Origin: Pyrinomonadaceae bacterium
GTDB taxonomy: Bacteria; Acidobacteriota; Blastocatellia; Pyrinomonadales; Pyrinomonadaceae
Assembly (NCBI GenBank): GCA_013812565.1
Contig: JACCTF010000015.1
Coordinates: forward strand, 1-7,318
Reading direction: 5' to 3'
Length of the DNA: 7,318 bases
Shown here: positions 1-6,299 of the stretch, in pieces
Position numbering within the stretch: position 1 is the first letter of the stretch
Layout: each line of letters begins with the position of its first letter
Notes under the pieces: generated by a model
Told to the model about the DNA's origin: nothing
Seen by the model: the letters and a program-made list of their open reading frames with translations, nothing else
Database searches by the model: none
Translations under genes and position numbers: made by a program

Positions 1-1860
1 GTCTTCGGGCGTGCGGGGTCGCATAAATCCCCCATCAAGATCAGCGATTTTGAACCAGCGACCATCGGCGAAAGCTTTGAGATTTGTGAGCGACCAATCA
101 TCCCCCCAACCGGGTCGCCCGCGTCGCTCCTCATACACGGAAAGCCCTTCGGAGAACCAACGCGGGATGCGGTACTCGGTCATCTGCAACGTCATCACGT
201 GCGTGTACTCATGCCAGAGAGTGCTCCCCCAATTGAACTGGCCGACGGGTCGCGCTGAAGGAGAATCAAGGGCGATTACTTGACCAAAGCAGACACCGAG
301 CGCGCCGAGTCCGGGCAGTCCGAGCGTGCGAACGGCGAAGTCTTCGTGGTTGGGAAACAGTTCGACGGTGATCGGAGGCTGCGGCTTGAAGCGGTACTTG
401 GTCGTTAGAGCACGTTCAGCTTCCGTGAGCAGGTCAGCAGCGTAAACCCCCAGGGTGTCGCTCTCTTTGGCCGCTGCCTTGATGCGGAACGAACCTGTTT
501 GTGTTTCGCGGTAGTCGCGCATCGTGTCAAGCAGGTCGAGCGTATTCTTGGCCCAGACGTTAAACGGATCGCCTTTGAACGCCGTCTCAATCGCGGCGCG
601 CCCCTCCGCGTCGCGGCCCAGACGCATCAATCCGATGCCCAGCTTAAGATGCGCTTCCCACAAACGCGGCGAGATTGAGATGGCGCGGCGCGCAAACTCA
701 ACCGCTTGGCTATAGCGCCGCGTGTTAGTCGCAACGTGCGAGAGCGTGTCAAAGAGTTTGCCATAGCGAGGATTGATGGCGAGCGTCTGTTTGATCTCAG
801 CTTCGTAATCAGCCGTGCGGTCTTGCAAATAAAGAAGCGCCGCGCGCACGGCGTGGGCTTCAAGTGAGTTTGGGTTGATGTGTAGAGTCTGATCCAACTC
901 GCCCGCCGCGCTGTCGTAGCGTTCGGCTTCCATGTCGCCCATCGCGCGCAAGGTTTTAGCGGCCACCAAGTTTGGATTGATTGCGAGCGCTTGTGCGAGC
1001 GACCCCTGCACTCCTTCGCTGCCCTCGATCTGTTTGTTAATCGCGATGCCGAGATGAGCGCGCGCGTTGTTCGGGTTTATCTTGAGCACATCACTGAAAA
1101 ACTCTGCTGCCTCCGCGTAGTTGTATTTTGTTGTGAACAACTCGCCGCCGCCAAGCTGCGCTTCAATGTACGAAGCGTCGGCGGCAATCGCTTGCAAGTA
1201 AAGGTCGGCGGCTTCCTTGTAACGTTCAAGGTGGTTGAGCGCACGCGCGATGACGGTTATCTCAGGCGCGATCTGGGGATTGGCTGTCGTGAAGTAGCGT
1301 ACAAGCGATTCAAAAATTACACGCGCCTGATCCTCCTGACCGACTAAATGCAGCACTTCGGCACGGCGTAAATCAGCTTGCAGCCGAATGGGCTGCGCCG
1401 TCTGCACTGTAGTCTCTGATGATCTCTGACTCGCTCGTTCAAACTCGCCGATGGCTTCCCGGTAGCGTCCTGTCGCGGCATAAGCTTCGCCGAGCCAGAG
1501 GCGCGCTTGCGACGCGGATGAAGCGATGAGAAACTTCTTTGCCGACTGTTCGACCTCCGCGTACTGCCCTGTTTCATAAAGCGCCTGTAGCAACCCGGCC
1601 TGCGCCGTTTGATCCTTCGGATTGGTTGCAATCTGCGTGTTGAAAACTTTGATCGCCGCCGCGTAGTTGCCTTGCTTCAAATCTTGTTCGGCAGACCCCT
1701 GGGCAAAGATTTGCGTCGCACCGGATAGGAGGCAAACCGCCAGGACTAGACAGCAGATGGTGAATCTCGAAAGAGTGTCAGGCAAACTTCGCTTCACCGC
1801 ATCGCTCGATACAAGATTGAAAAAGGTATTCATCGAAAACGCATTCACTATCTTTCTCAT
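1..1860 (-). CDS. Secreted TPR protein with C-terminal peptidase-MA-like zinc metallopeptidase domain (partial, 3' end outside window)
   Basis: The frame is open for 620 codons from the ATG at 1860 to base 1 with no stop, so the C-terminus lies outside the window. An upstream in-frame TGA sits at 1891-1893. Residues 33-53 form a hydrophobic segment ending IFAQ, read as a signal peptide after an unusually long N-region; ATG codon 10 is an alternative start, and neither has a clear Shine-Dalgarno. Residues about 55-450 are degenerate TPR units, with recurrent INPN or ISP turns near 261, 294, 328, 362 and 396. The catalytic domain follows: HEYTH at 550-554 (zinc ligands H550 and H554, general base E551) and RWFSEGLSVYEE at 567-578, where E571 fits the third ligand of a gluzincin. 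This matches the peptidase-MA pattern (HExxH, then PRWxxEGL). Role inferred: exported peptidase using TPRs to bind partners. Substrate unknown. It is last in a co-directional row of four genes. Confidence 0.9.
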   Translation of the reverse strand, partial: MRKIVNAFSMNTFFNLVSSDAVKRSLPDTLSRFTICCLVLAVCLLSGATQIFAQGSAEQDLKQGNYAAAIKVFNTQIATNPKDQTAQAGLLQALYETGQYAEVEQSAKKFLIASSASQARLWLGEAYAATGRYREAIGEFERASQRSSETTVQTAQPIRLQADLRRAEVLHLVGQEDQARVIFESLVRYFTTANPQIAPEITVIARALNHLERYKEAADLYLQAIAADASYIEAQLGGGELFTTKYNYAEAAEFFSDVLKINPNNARAHLGIAINKQIEGSEGVQGSLAQALAINPNLVAAKTLRAMGDMEAERYDSAAGELDQTLHINPNSLEAHAVRAALLYLQDRTADYEAEIKQTLAINPRYGKLFDTLSHVATNTRRYSQAVEFARRAISISPRLWEAHLKLGIGLMRLGRDAEGRAAIETAFKGDPFNVWAKNTLDLLDTMRDYRETQTGSFRIKAAAKESDTLGVYAADLLTEAERALTTKYRFKPQPPITVELFPNHEDFAVRTLGLPGLGALGVCFGQVIALDSPSARPVGQFNWGSTLWHEYTHVMTLQMTEYRIPRWFSEGLSVYEERRGRPGWGDDWSLTNLKAFADGRWFKIADLDGGFMRPRTPED

Positions 1861-1922
1861 GGCTTGATAATCAGCTTCTACCACCGTTGCTCAGCTTAGA
1901 CCGGCCCGCGACAACGTTTTAC
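1861..1922. other. 62-bp spacer between methyltransferase and TPR-peptidase genes
   Basis: I see no strong hairpin followed by a T-run on the minus strand and no recognisable promoter. Read-through from the methyltransferase gene into the TPR-peptidase gene is therefore plausible but not shown. Confidence 0.5.
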
Positions 1923-2522
1923 TCATAGCTTGCTGTGCGACTCAACGCATGCCGCAATAATTATCCCGCTGGACCATTTCATTTTAGTGAGCACGAGAGC
2001 CGCGTTGTTCTCCAAGGCTGCAATAAGTTTCAGCACTTTAGCCGCATGGCCTTCAGGCCCACTCGACTGCGGAAGCATGTCATCAATCACGTATAAGCCT
2101 CCGGGTTTGAGTAATTGCAGAGTGTCTTCGAGGTGCGTGTATTTACCCGCCCACGTATCTGCAAAGATGAAGTCAAATTGCTGCTTCGGCAATGTCGCGA
2201 GGAGCACGGCGGCATCCTCTGTATGGAAGCTGACCCGATGGTCATTCCCGAGGTACTGCTTTGCAACAGCGATGCAGTCAGCATCATTCTCAACCGAGAT
2301 AAGATGCGAAGCTTCATCCATCCCGTCAAGCAACCACGCGGTTGACACGCCCGTTCCAGTGCCGAGTTCAAGAAATCTCCCGGCAGGCTTAGTTGCCGCA
2401 AGCGTTCGCAACAGCGCGCCAGTCAACGGCTCGGATGCCATTTGAAATCCCAACGCTGCCGTGTCCACCTTTATGTGCTGGAGCACCTCGGGCGGCTTGA
2501 GACTGTTTTGGTCATCCATCAT
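1923..2522 (-). CDS. Class I SAM-dependent O-methyltransferase
   Basis: A complete 199-residue protein with a Rossmann-type methyltransferase fold. It shows motif I FLELGTGTG (50-57) for SAM binding, an acidic residue ending strand 2 (SVEND, E78), FIFADTWAGKY (118-128) and YVIDDML (144-150). D122, D147 and D148 occupy the places of the metal-binding acids in cation-dependent O-methyltransferases (COG4122-like), so a divalent metal is likely but unproven. Length is normal for a single-domain enzyme. There is no signal peptide or membrane segment, so it should act in the cytoplasm. The start is ATG at 2522, immediately followed by a second ATG, with AGGA 5 nt (or 8 nt) upstream. It sits 58 bp after the caspase-fold gene on the same strand. 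The methyl acceptor cannot be told from sequence. It is the one clearly catalytic cytoplasmic member of an otherwise exported set. Confidence 0.9.
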   Translation of the reverse strand: MMDDQNSLKPPEVLQHIKVDTAALGFQMASEPLTGALLRTLAATKPAGRFLELGTGTGVSTAWLLDGMDEASHLISVENDADCIAVAKQYLGNDHRVSFHTEDAAVLLATLPKQQFDFIFADTWAGKYTHLEDTLQLLKPGGLYVIDDMLPQSSGPEGHAAKVLKLIAALENNAALVLTKMKWSSGIIIAACVESHSKL

Positions 2523-2527
2523 TTATT

Positions 2528-2531
2528 TCCT
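2528..2531 (-). promoter_or_regulatory. Ribosome binding site of the O-methyltransferase gene
   Basis: AGGA on the minus strand lies 5 nt before the ATG at 2522 and 8 nt before the adjacent ATG at 2519. Both spacings are usable, so the initiating codon of the tandem pair is not decided. Confidence 0.6.
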
Positions 2532-2580
2532 AACTGTATCGACACTCTATCTCTATTCAATCACTTTCAAATTCTTCTAG

Positions 2581-3612
2581 CTACTTCTGACTCGTCCTGA
2601 TGCTGCGGCTGATCTTTGCCAGTTCCACAAGTACCTTCTCTAGTGCCACGTCATACTCGTCCGGCTTCATCCCTTCTTTGCGCGTTTTGAGCTCTTCCAC
2701 CGCCGCTTCGAGGCGTGTGCGTTCGGTCATGAGCGCAGCCTGTGCGGCATTGCGTGCTCCCTGTTCAGGAGAATCAAAGTATGTTGTTTTGGCAAGCACG
2801 CCATCGCCCGCCTCAACCTTTTGATGACCGACGCCATCGCCGTTGTCATCGAACACTGCATGTTCAGTCGCGAGTCGGCCCGCGCCCGCATACCATTCAG
2901 CCGTGAGTTTAGTCGCATAGTCAAAAGCTTCAAGCACTGAGATGCGCTTGTTCTGATCGGTGTCGGCCTCCATGTTGCTGAGCGCTTTGATGAAGTGTTC
3001 GGCAAAGCGCGTGGCATTCTGTTCCTGACCGCTGCGCGTCGCCGTGATCACGACATGTTTTTGATTCGCGAGCGCTTTGATGAATTCGCCGCTTGCGCTC
3101 GCCATATTCACCACCACGATGCGGCGCGCCGGCAAGCTTTTAATCAGCGAAGCATAAGCAGCCGCCGATAAATCCGGACCAACCAAATTGAATTTCGCCT
3201 GGGTTCCATCAAAAGTGCCGTGGCCGATAAAGAAGATGAAGATTGTGCTCTCCGGCGAGAGGGAAGAATGCAGTGTTTGAAGTGTTTGCCGCACGCCTTC
3301 GGCGGTGGCCCGTGTTGTGCCGGAAGCAATCGGCTTTTCTGTAAGAATCTTGATGTTGTTTTGGGCAAAGCCTAAGCGATTCGTCAGCGCCCCGCGTAGC
3401 TCGCTGACCCATTCGGCGAACTGCTTGGCATAAGCTTCTTCACCGCTGACACCGCTGATGATCACCGCAAACTTATTCGGATCTGATGGAATTACGGGTT
3501 GCGGATTGCGGATTGCGGATTGATCGGAAGGGATTATGGCACTTGTTGTTTGGGCGCGGACAATCGCACCCATGCACATTAGTAAACCCATCAAAATCAG
3601 ATAGCGCATCAT
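2581..3612 (-). CDS. Secreted caspase-fold (C13/C14-like) protein lacking the catalytic cysteine
   Basis: 343 residues from the ATG at 3612; a second ATG at 3609 is equally possible. An in-frame ATG at 3654 lies inside a heptanucleotide repeat and is rejected. A signal peptide (hydrophobic about 4-16, cleavage after VRA, residue 20) is followed by a low-complexity linker (21-46) and a caspase/legumain-like fold. The fold has KFAVIISGVSG (47-57), strand STIFIFFIGHG with H131, and RIVVVNMASASG (164-175), where the cysteine of the usual DxC or DSC motif is replaced by A171 or S172. No cysteine remains after the signal peptide, so it cannot be a cysteine protease. DTDQNKRISVLE (217-228) fits a calcium-binding EF-type loop, and DDNGDGVG (255-262) is a second acidic loop. 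The C-terminus (about 296-340) is charged, helical and possibly coiled-coil. Role inferred: periplasmic binding or scaffold partner of the VWA protein encoded just upstream. Confidence 0.82.
   Translation of the reverse strand: MMRYLILMGLLMCMGAIVRAQTTSAIIPSDQSAIRNPQPVIPSDPNKFAVIISGVSGEEAYAKQFAEWVSELRGALTNRLGFAQNNIKILTEKPIASGTTRATAEGVRQTLQTLHSSLSPESTIFIFFIGHGTFDGTQAKFNLVGPDLSAAAYASLIKSLPARRIVVVNMASASGEFIKALANQKHVVITATRSGQEQNATRFAEHFIKALSNMEADTDQNKRISVLEAFDYATKLTAEWYAGAGRLATEHAVFDDNGDGVGHQKVEAGDGVLAKTTYFDSPEQGARNAAQAALMTERTRLEAAVEELKTRKEGMKPDEYDVALEKVLVELAKISRSIRTSQK
3496..3523. repeat. Heptanucleotide tandem repeat inside the caspase-fold gene
   Basis: Four consecutive 7-nt units on the plus strand, GGGTTGC, GGATTGC, GGATTGC and GGATTGA. 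On the coding strand they are read as QSAIRNPQP in the linker between signal peptide and catalytic-fold domain. Two imperfect copies of a 15-nt segment, both encoding IPSD, flank the tract at 3481-3495 and 3523-3537. Confidence 0.8.
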
Positions 3613-3618
3613 ACAAAG

Positions 3619-3623
3619 CTTCC
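3619..3623 (-). promoter_or_regulatory. Probable ribosome binding site of the caspase-fold gene
   Basis: GGAAG on the minus strand lies 6 nt before the ATG at 3612 and 9 nt before the ATG at 3609. With the position of the signal peptide, it supports one of these two starts over the upstream in-frame ATG at 3654. Confidence 0.45.
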
Positions 3624-3635
3624 ACCACGAGTTCT

Positions 3636-3678
3636 GCAATCCTCTAATCCGCATTCCGCAATCCCAAATCCCAAATCT
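3636..3678. repeat. Degenerate heptanucleotide repeat tract between VWA and caspase-fold genes
   Basis: Units GCAATCC, TCTAATCC (8 nt), GCATTCC, GCAATCC, CAAATCC and CAAATCT run in tandem. The same unit type in opposite orientation occurs inside the neighbouring gene at 3496-3523. The tract fills almost the whole space after the VWA stop codon at 3680 and contains the spurious in-frame ATG at 3652-3654. Confidence 0.75.
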
Positions 3679-3679
3679 T

Positions 3680-5980
3680 CTATGCCAGTCCTTTCTGCTT
3701 GCGCAAAAACCACTCGGCGCTAATCAGTGCGATCAGGAGAAAGAAGTTGATCGGCATATCCCAAAGCTCTTTGGTGATTGGCTCGGAGTTGTCCGAGTCG
3801 CGATACGTGATGTCTTCAATCAGGTCGTTCGCCTTGTCGAGCGGATAATATTTTCCGCCCGTTTCGGCGGCGACGCGCTTCAGCAAATCGACGTTCTGCC
3901 AGTGATTATAGAATTCGCGATCCTGTGCGCTCACGAGAAAACTCGATTGTGCCGTGCCGAGGTTCGTTACTCCCTTAGCGGCTGTCAAATCAATTCGGTA
4001 AAGCCCCGCTTCGTCAGGGGTAAACTCGCCTTTGTAACCACCAGTCGCTTGGCCTGAGCTGAATTGTAGTGGTACTAAACCAGTGCCGCCCGACGGTTTT
4101 GTCAGCCTTACGGTCGCTTGCGCATCCTCAATCGTTTCGTACTTTGAATTATTAACATCAGCTCGCAGTTGCACGGGTTCGCCCACCGCGTAAGTATCAC
4201 GCTCGGCCGCAACCTCGATTTGATTAGGCGTCGTGCTGACAAGGTAACGCAGCATCTGCCGCCAAAAGTTTTCGTGCGAAGTGTTCCCTGAATCCAACTC
4301 CATGCGCCAACGCCACGTATCGCTGGCCGTCAGAGCGAGCGAGCGGCCGCGCCCATAGCGCTCTTCAACGAGCAGCGGCACTGTCGTGTTGCTACCCGGC
4401 TTGACTCCACGAGCTTCGAGCAGAACAGTGGCCCCCGGTTTGGCGCTGCTTAGACGCTCAGGCACGGTGATCAACGGCAACTCGTTCCACGCTTTTTGAT
4501 TCAATCCGGGGTCTTCGTTGAGTCTGGTGATGGCGTGCGTGCGGCCACGCGGAGCGAGCACGGCTTTGAAATTAGAAACCTCTGAACTGCCGTTTCCTTC
4601 AACCTGATCGTTGAGGTAGAGGGGCAGCAGATCGGCGATGGGTGTGTTGGCATACTTCCCGGCATCAAAAGCAAATCGTCCACCGAGAGCTAAAAGGCCG
4701 CCGCCGCGCCTGGCAACAAACTGCTCGATGCTTCTCAGTTGATCGAATGTAAAGAAGTTGGCTTCGATGCTGCCAAGAACTAATGCTTGGTACTTGAACA
4801 GTTCTTCTTCTGTGGTAGGGAAGCCGCTCTTTAAATCCTGATCGCTCTCCACGCCCTGACGATAGAACTTGCCATCGGCGGAACGCAAAACGGAAACCAG
4901 CATTACGTTCTTCTCATTGCGTCCGAGCGATTGGCGCAGCTTGCCGTATTCCCAGCGCGGCTCGCCCTCCATGTAAAGGATTTTCGGTTGCGCATCAGTG
5001 ACTTGCACCAGCGCTTCCTGCGTGTTGTTCTCGATGGTCAACTCGCCTTCAAGCGGCGTAACGGCAAAGGTATAACGATGATCACCGGCAGTCGGCGGAG
5101 TGAACACAATCGTCAGCTCGCGTGTCTCGCCGCCGCGCAGTTCAAACTCCTGAGTTTTGAGCGCGCGCCCATTTTCACTGACCGCGACACGTACTTTCGT
5201 TGGGCCATAGCCGCTCAAGCGCACAAGCGCTTCAGCCGTGACGCTTGAGCCGATCAGGACGCGACGCGGCGCAATGACGCGCACCATCTCGGCGTCCGTG
5301 CCCGCTCCCGCCGGACTGCCCACGCCGATTGTGTAAACCGGGATGCCGCGCGCGCGCAGTTCGCGTAACTGTGCGGCCAAGTCCGCGGGTGCGTTCGTCG
5401 CGCCGTCCGAGATGACGACAACCCCGGCGAGCGGCCTCGCCGTCGAGCCTTTGACGACATGCTGAAGCGCCGCGGCAAGGTCCGTGCTCGTTCCGTCAGC
5501 GGCAAGTTCGTGCGCACCTTGCAGCTTCGCCGCCGCTCCCGAGAAGCCGTACAGATTTATTCTGAACTTGTCTGCAAGTCGCTTCAAAAATGAATCGTCA
5601 GATTCATCGGCGACGAGCAGACTCTGCAAACTGTCAATGCGGCGGCGCGTCTTTTCATCAGCGAGCTGCATGCTTCGCGAGTTGTCGGCGAGAATGGCGA
5701 CATCACTGCTGTGAGCAATTACTGAGGGCACGATTATCACGGGCCGCATCAATAGAAAAATTAAGAGCGAGATGAACGCGATGCGTAATGCGATGAGGGC
5801 GCTTCGTGCCGGAGATGAGATGCGTGCGCCGGGCTGCACATAGAGGAAATAGACGAGAACTGCGACGAGGAGCGCGACGATAAAGATCAGCGCGAGCGAG
5901 GGATTGGCCTCGAAAGTGAGCCGACCCTTAGTGAAGACTGTCCGCTCATGCTTGAATAGAAACTGCACGAGTTGATCCAT
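3680..5980 (-). CDS. Membrane-anchored VWA domain protein with inactive class-I-glutaminase-like domain
   Basis: 766 residues, complete. The N-terminus (FLFKHERTVF...GRLTF) precedes membrane segments at about 29-48 and 60-85, and a third lies at about 743-757. A VWA domain (about 92-225) has a complete MIDAS: DNSRS (99-103), T166 in GTSTDL and D192 in VVVISDG, so it should bind a divalent cation and a protein ligand. A beta-sandwich-like region (about 240-328) is followed by a glutamine-amidotransferase-like region (about 333-580), with ILYMEGEPRWEY at 334-345 and RRGGGLLALGG at 424-434. No nucleophile cysteine is present; the protein has no cysteine at all. Residues 585-683 look like another beta-sandwich. 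Basic residues between the first two helices and at the C-terminal end favour an extracytoplasmic VWA. Such proteins accompany MoxR/DUF58/DUF4159 clusters. The ATG at 5980 has AAGAGGA 10 nt upstream. First gene of the leftward row. Confidence 0.9.
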   Translation of the reverse strand: MDQLVQFLFKHERTVFTKGRLTFEANPSLALIFIVALLVAVLVYFLYVQPGARISSPARSALIALRIAFISLLIFLLMRPVIIVPSVIAHSSDVAILADNSRSMQLADEKTRRRIDSLQSLLVADESDDSFLKRLADKFRINLYGFSGAAAKLQGAHELAADGTSTDLAAALQHVVKGSTARPLAGVVVISDGATNAPADLAAQLRELRARGIPVYTIGVGSPAGAGTDAEMVRVIAPRRVLIGSSVTAEALVRLSGYGPTKVRVAVSENGRALKTQEFELRGGETRELTIVFTPPTAGDHRYTFAVTPLEGELTIENNTQEALVQVTDAQPKILYMEGEPRWEYGKLRQSLGRNEKNVMLVSVLRSADGKFYRQGVESDQDLKSGFPTTEEELFKYQALVLGSIEANFFTFDQLRSIEQFVARRGGGLLALGGRFAFDAGKYANTPIADLLPLYLNDQVEGNGSSEVSNFKAVLAPRGRTHAITRLNEDPGLNQKAWNELPLITVPERLSSAKPGATVLLEARGVKPGSNTTVPLLVEERYGRGRSLALTASDTWRWRMELDSGNTSHENFWRQMLRYLVSTTPNQIEVAAERDTYAVGEPVQLRADVNNSKYETIEDAQATVRLTKPSGGTGLVPLQFSSGQATGGYKGEFTPDEAGLYRIDLTAAKGVTNLGTAQSSFLVSAQDREFYNHWQNVDLLKRVAAETGGKYYPLDKANDLIEDITYRDSDNSEPITKELWDMPINFFLLIALISAEWFLRKQKGLA

Positions 5981-5990
5981 GCGCCGACAA

Positions 5991-5997
5991 TCCTCTT
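5991..5997 (-). promoter_or_regulatory. Ribosome binding site of the VWA membrane protein gene
   Basis: AAGAGGA on the minus strand, with 10 nt between it and the ATG at 5980. It supports that start codon. Confidence 0.6.
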
Positions 5998-6036
5998 GAG
6001 TACTTTACTGCTCCGAAGGCTAACACCGTGCCGCGT

Positions 6037-6065
6037 ATTATTGCCGCTTGCCTGCCGTATTGCAA
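6037..6065 (-). promoter_or_regulatory. Sigma70-like promoter for the leftward gene row
   Basis: On the minus strand TTGCAA (6065-6060, 4 of 6 to the -35 consensus) is separated by exactly 17 nt from AATAAT (6042-6037, 5 of 6 to the -10 consensus). The predicted transcript would have a leader of about 50 nt before the VWA start codon. Assigned by eye only. Confidence 0.45.
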
Positions 6066-6090
6066 ACAGCGCAGAAAAAATGCGAAGTTG

Positions 6091-6106
6091 CTCCGCAAGT
6101 GCGGAG
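6091..6106. repeat. Small inverted repeat upstream of the divergent promoters
   Basis: CTCCGC, loop AAGT, GCGGAG: a perfect 6-bp stem with a 4-nt loop. It merges into the heptanucleotide repeat tract. No T-run follows directly, so I do not call it a terminator. It could be an operator or simply a by-product of the repeat. Confidence 0.4.
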
Positions 6107-6162
6107 TACGAAGTGCGAAGTTTTTAATTTCGAACACTAAACCTCGCACATCGCACTCGCAG
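6098..6162. repeat. Two heptanucleotide repeat tracts in inverted orientation
   Basis: Units AGTGCGG, AGTACGA and AGTGCGA run at 6098-6118. After an AT-rich spacer come CTCGCAC, ATCGCAC and TCGCAG at 6143-6162. The second tract carries GTGCGA on the opposite strand, so the two tracts face each other. Period and degeneracy resemble the tracts at 3496-3523 and 3636-3678, but the unit differs. Confidence 0.65.
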
Positions 6163-6212
6163 ACGTACTCTGAACTCTTTCCGTGGTTTGCTTGTCGGAT
6201 AGCGCTTGCCTA

Positions 6213-6241
6213 AACTGTTTGCCCATTATCAAATAAGGGTC
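6213..6241 (+). promoter_or_regulatory. Weak candidate promoter for the DUF4159 gene
   Basis: On the plus strand, between the divergent promoter region and the DUF4159 gene, an approximate match (TTGCCT about 6206-6211, 17 nt, TCAAAT about 6229-6234) is visible, 4 of 6 at each box. An alternative pairing is TTGCTT with TAAACT about 20 nt further upstream. Neither is strong. If the first is real, transcription would start near 6241, favouring translation from ATG 6300 over TTG 6243. Confidence 0.2.
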
Positions 6242-6299
6242 GTTGATCCGATTTGTAGCACTTGAATTACGGAGAGGCAGCCGAGTTTTAACAACTGAG

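Larger units (their letters stand above)
5981..6299. other. Divergent intergenic region between VWA and DUF4159 genes
   Basis: This is the spacer between two divergently transcribed genes (262 bp if DUF4159 starts at TTG 6243, 319 bp if at ATG 6300). It holds a ribosome binding site and a sigma70-like promoter for the leftward gene, heptanucleotide repeat tracts, one small hairpin, and a weak candidate promoter for the rightward gene. No coding potential is evident; the short frames crossing it are translations of the repeats. Confidence 0.6.

Noticed and set aside
991..1347. 118-codon plus-strand frame opposite the TPR-peptidase gene
   Set aside because: It is antisense to a continuous 620-codon frame with TPR units and an HExxH motif, so it is not an independent gene.
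1930..2445. 171-codon plus-strand frame opposite the methyltransferase gene
   Set aside because: It is the antisense shadow of a gene with clear methyltransferase motifs and shows no domain of its own.
2532..2575. Possible internal promoter before the methyltransferase gene (TTGAAA with TAGAGT at 15 nt, or TTGAAT with TACAGT at 16 nt)
   Set aside because: Spacing is short in the first case. In the second, transcription would begin within the ribosome binding site. Both are weak matches in AT-rich sequence.
3613..3654. N-terminal extension of the caspase-fold protein from the in-frame ATG at 3654
   Set aside because: The ATG lies in a heptanucleotide repeat, the added residues (MRIRGLQNSWWKLC) weaken the signal peptide, and a better-placed GGAAG precedes the tandem ATGs at 3612 and 3609.
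3496..3678. CRISPR array
   Set aside because: Units are 7 nt, directly adjacent and degenerate, with no unique spacers and no cas genes.
6091..6125. Hairpin plus T-run as an intrinsic terminator
   Set aside because: The T5 lies 14 nt beyond the stem, and the site is upstream of both divergent genes, where no transcript is expected to end.
5946..6213. Short frames on both strands across the divergent intergenic region
   Set aside because: They consist largely of translated heptad repeats and the promoter region, with no start context or recognisable product.
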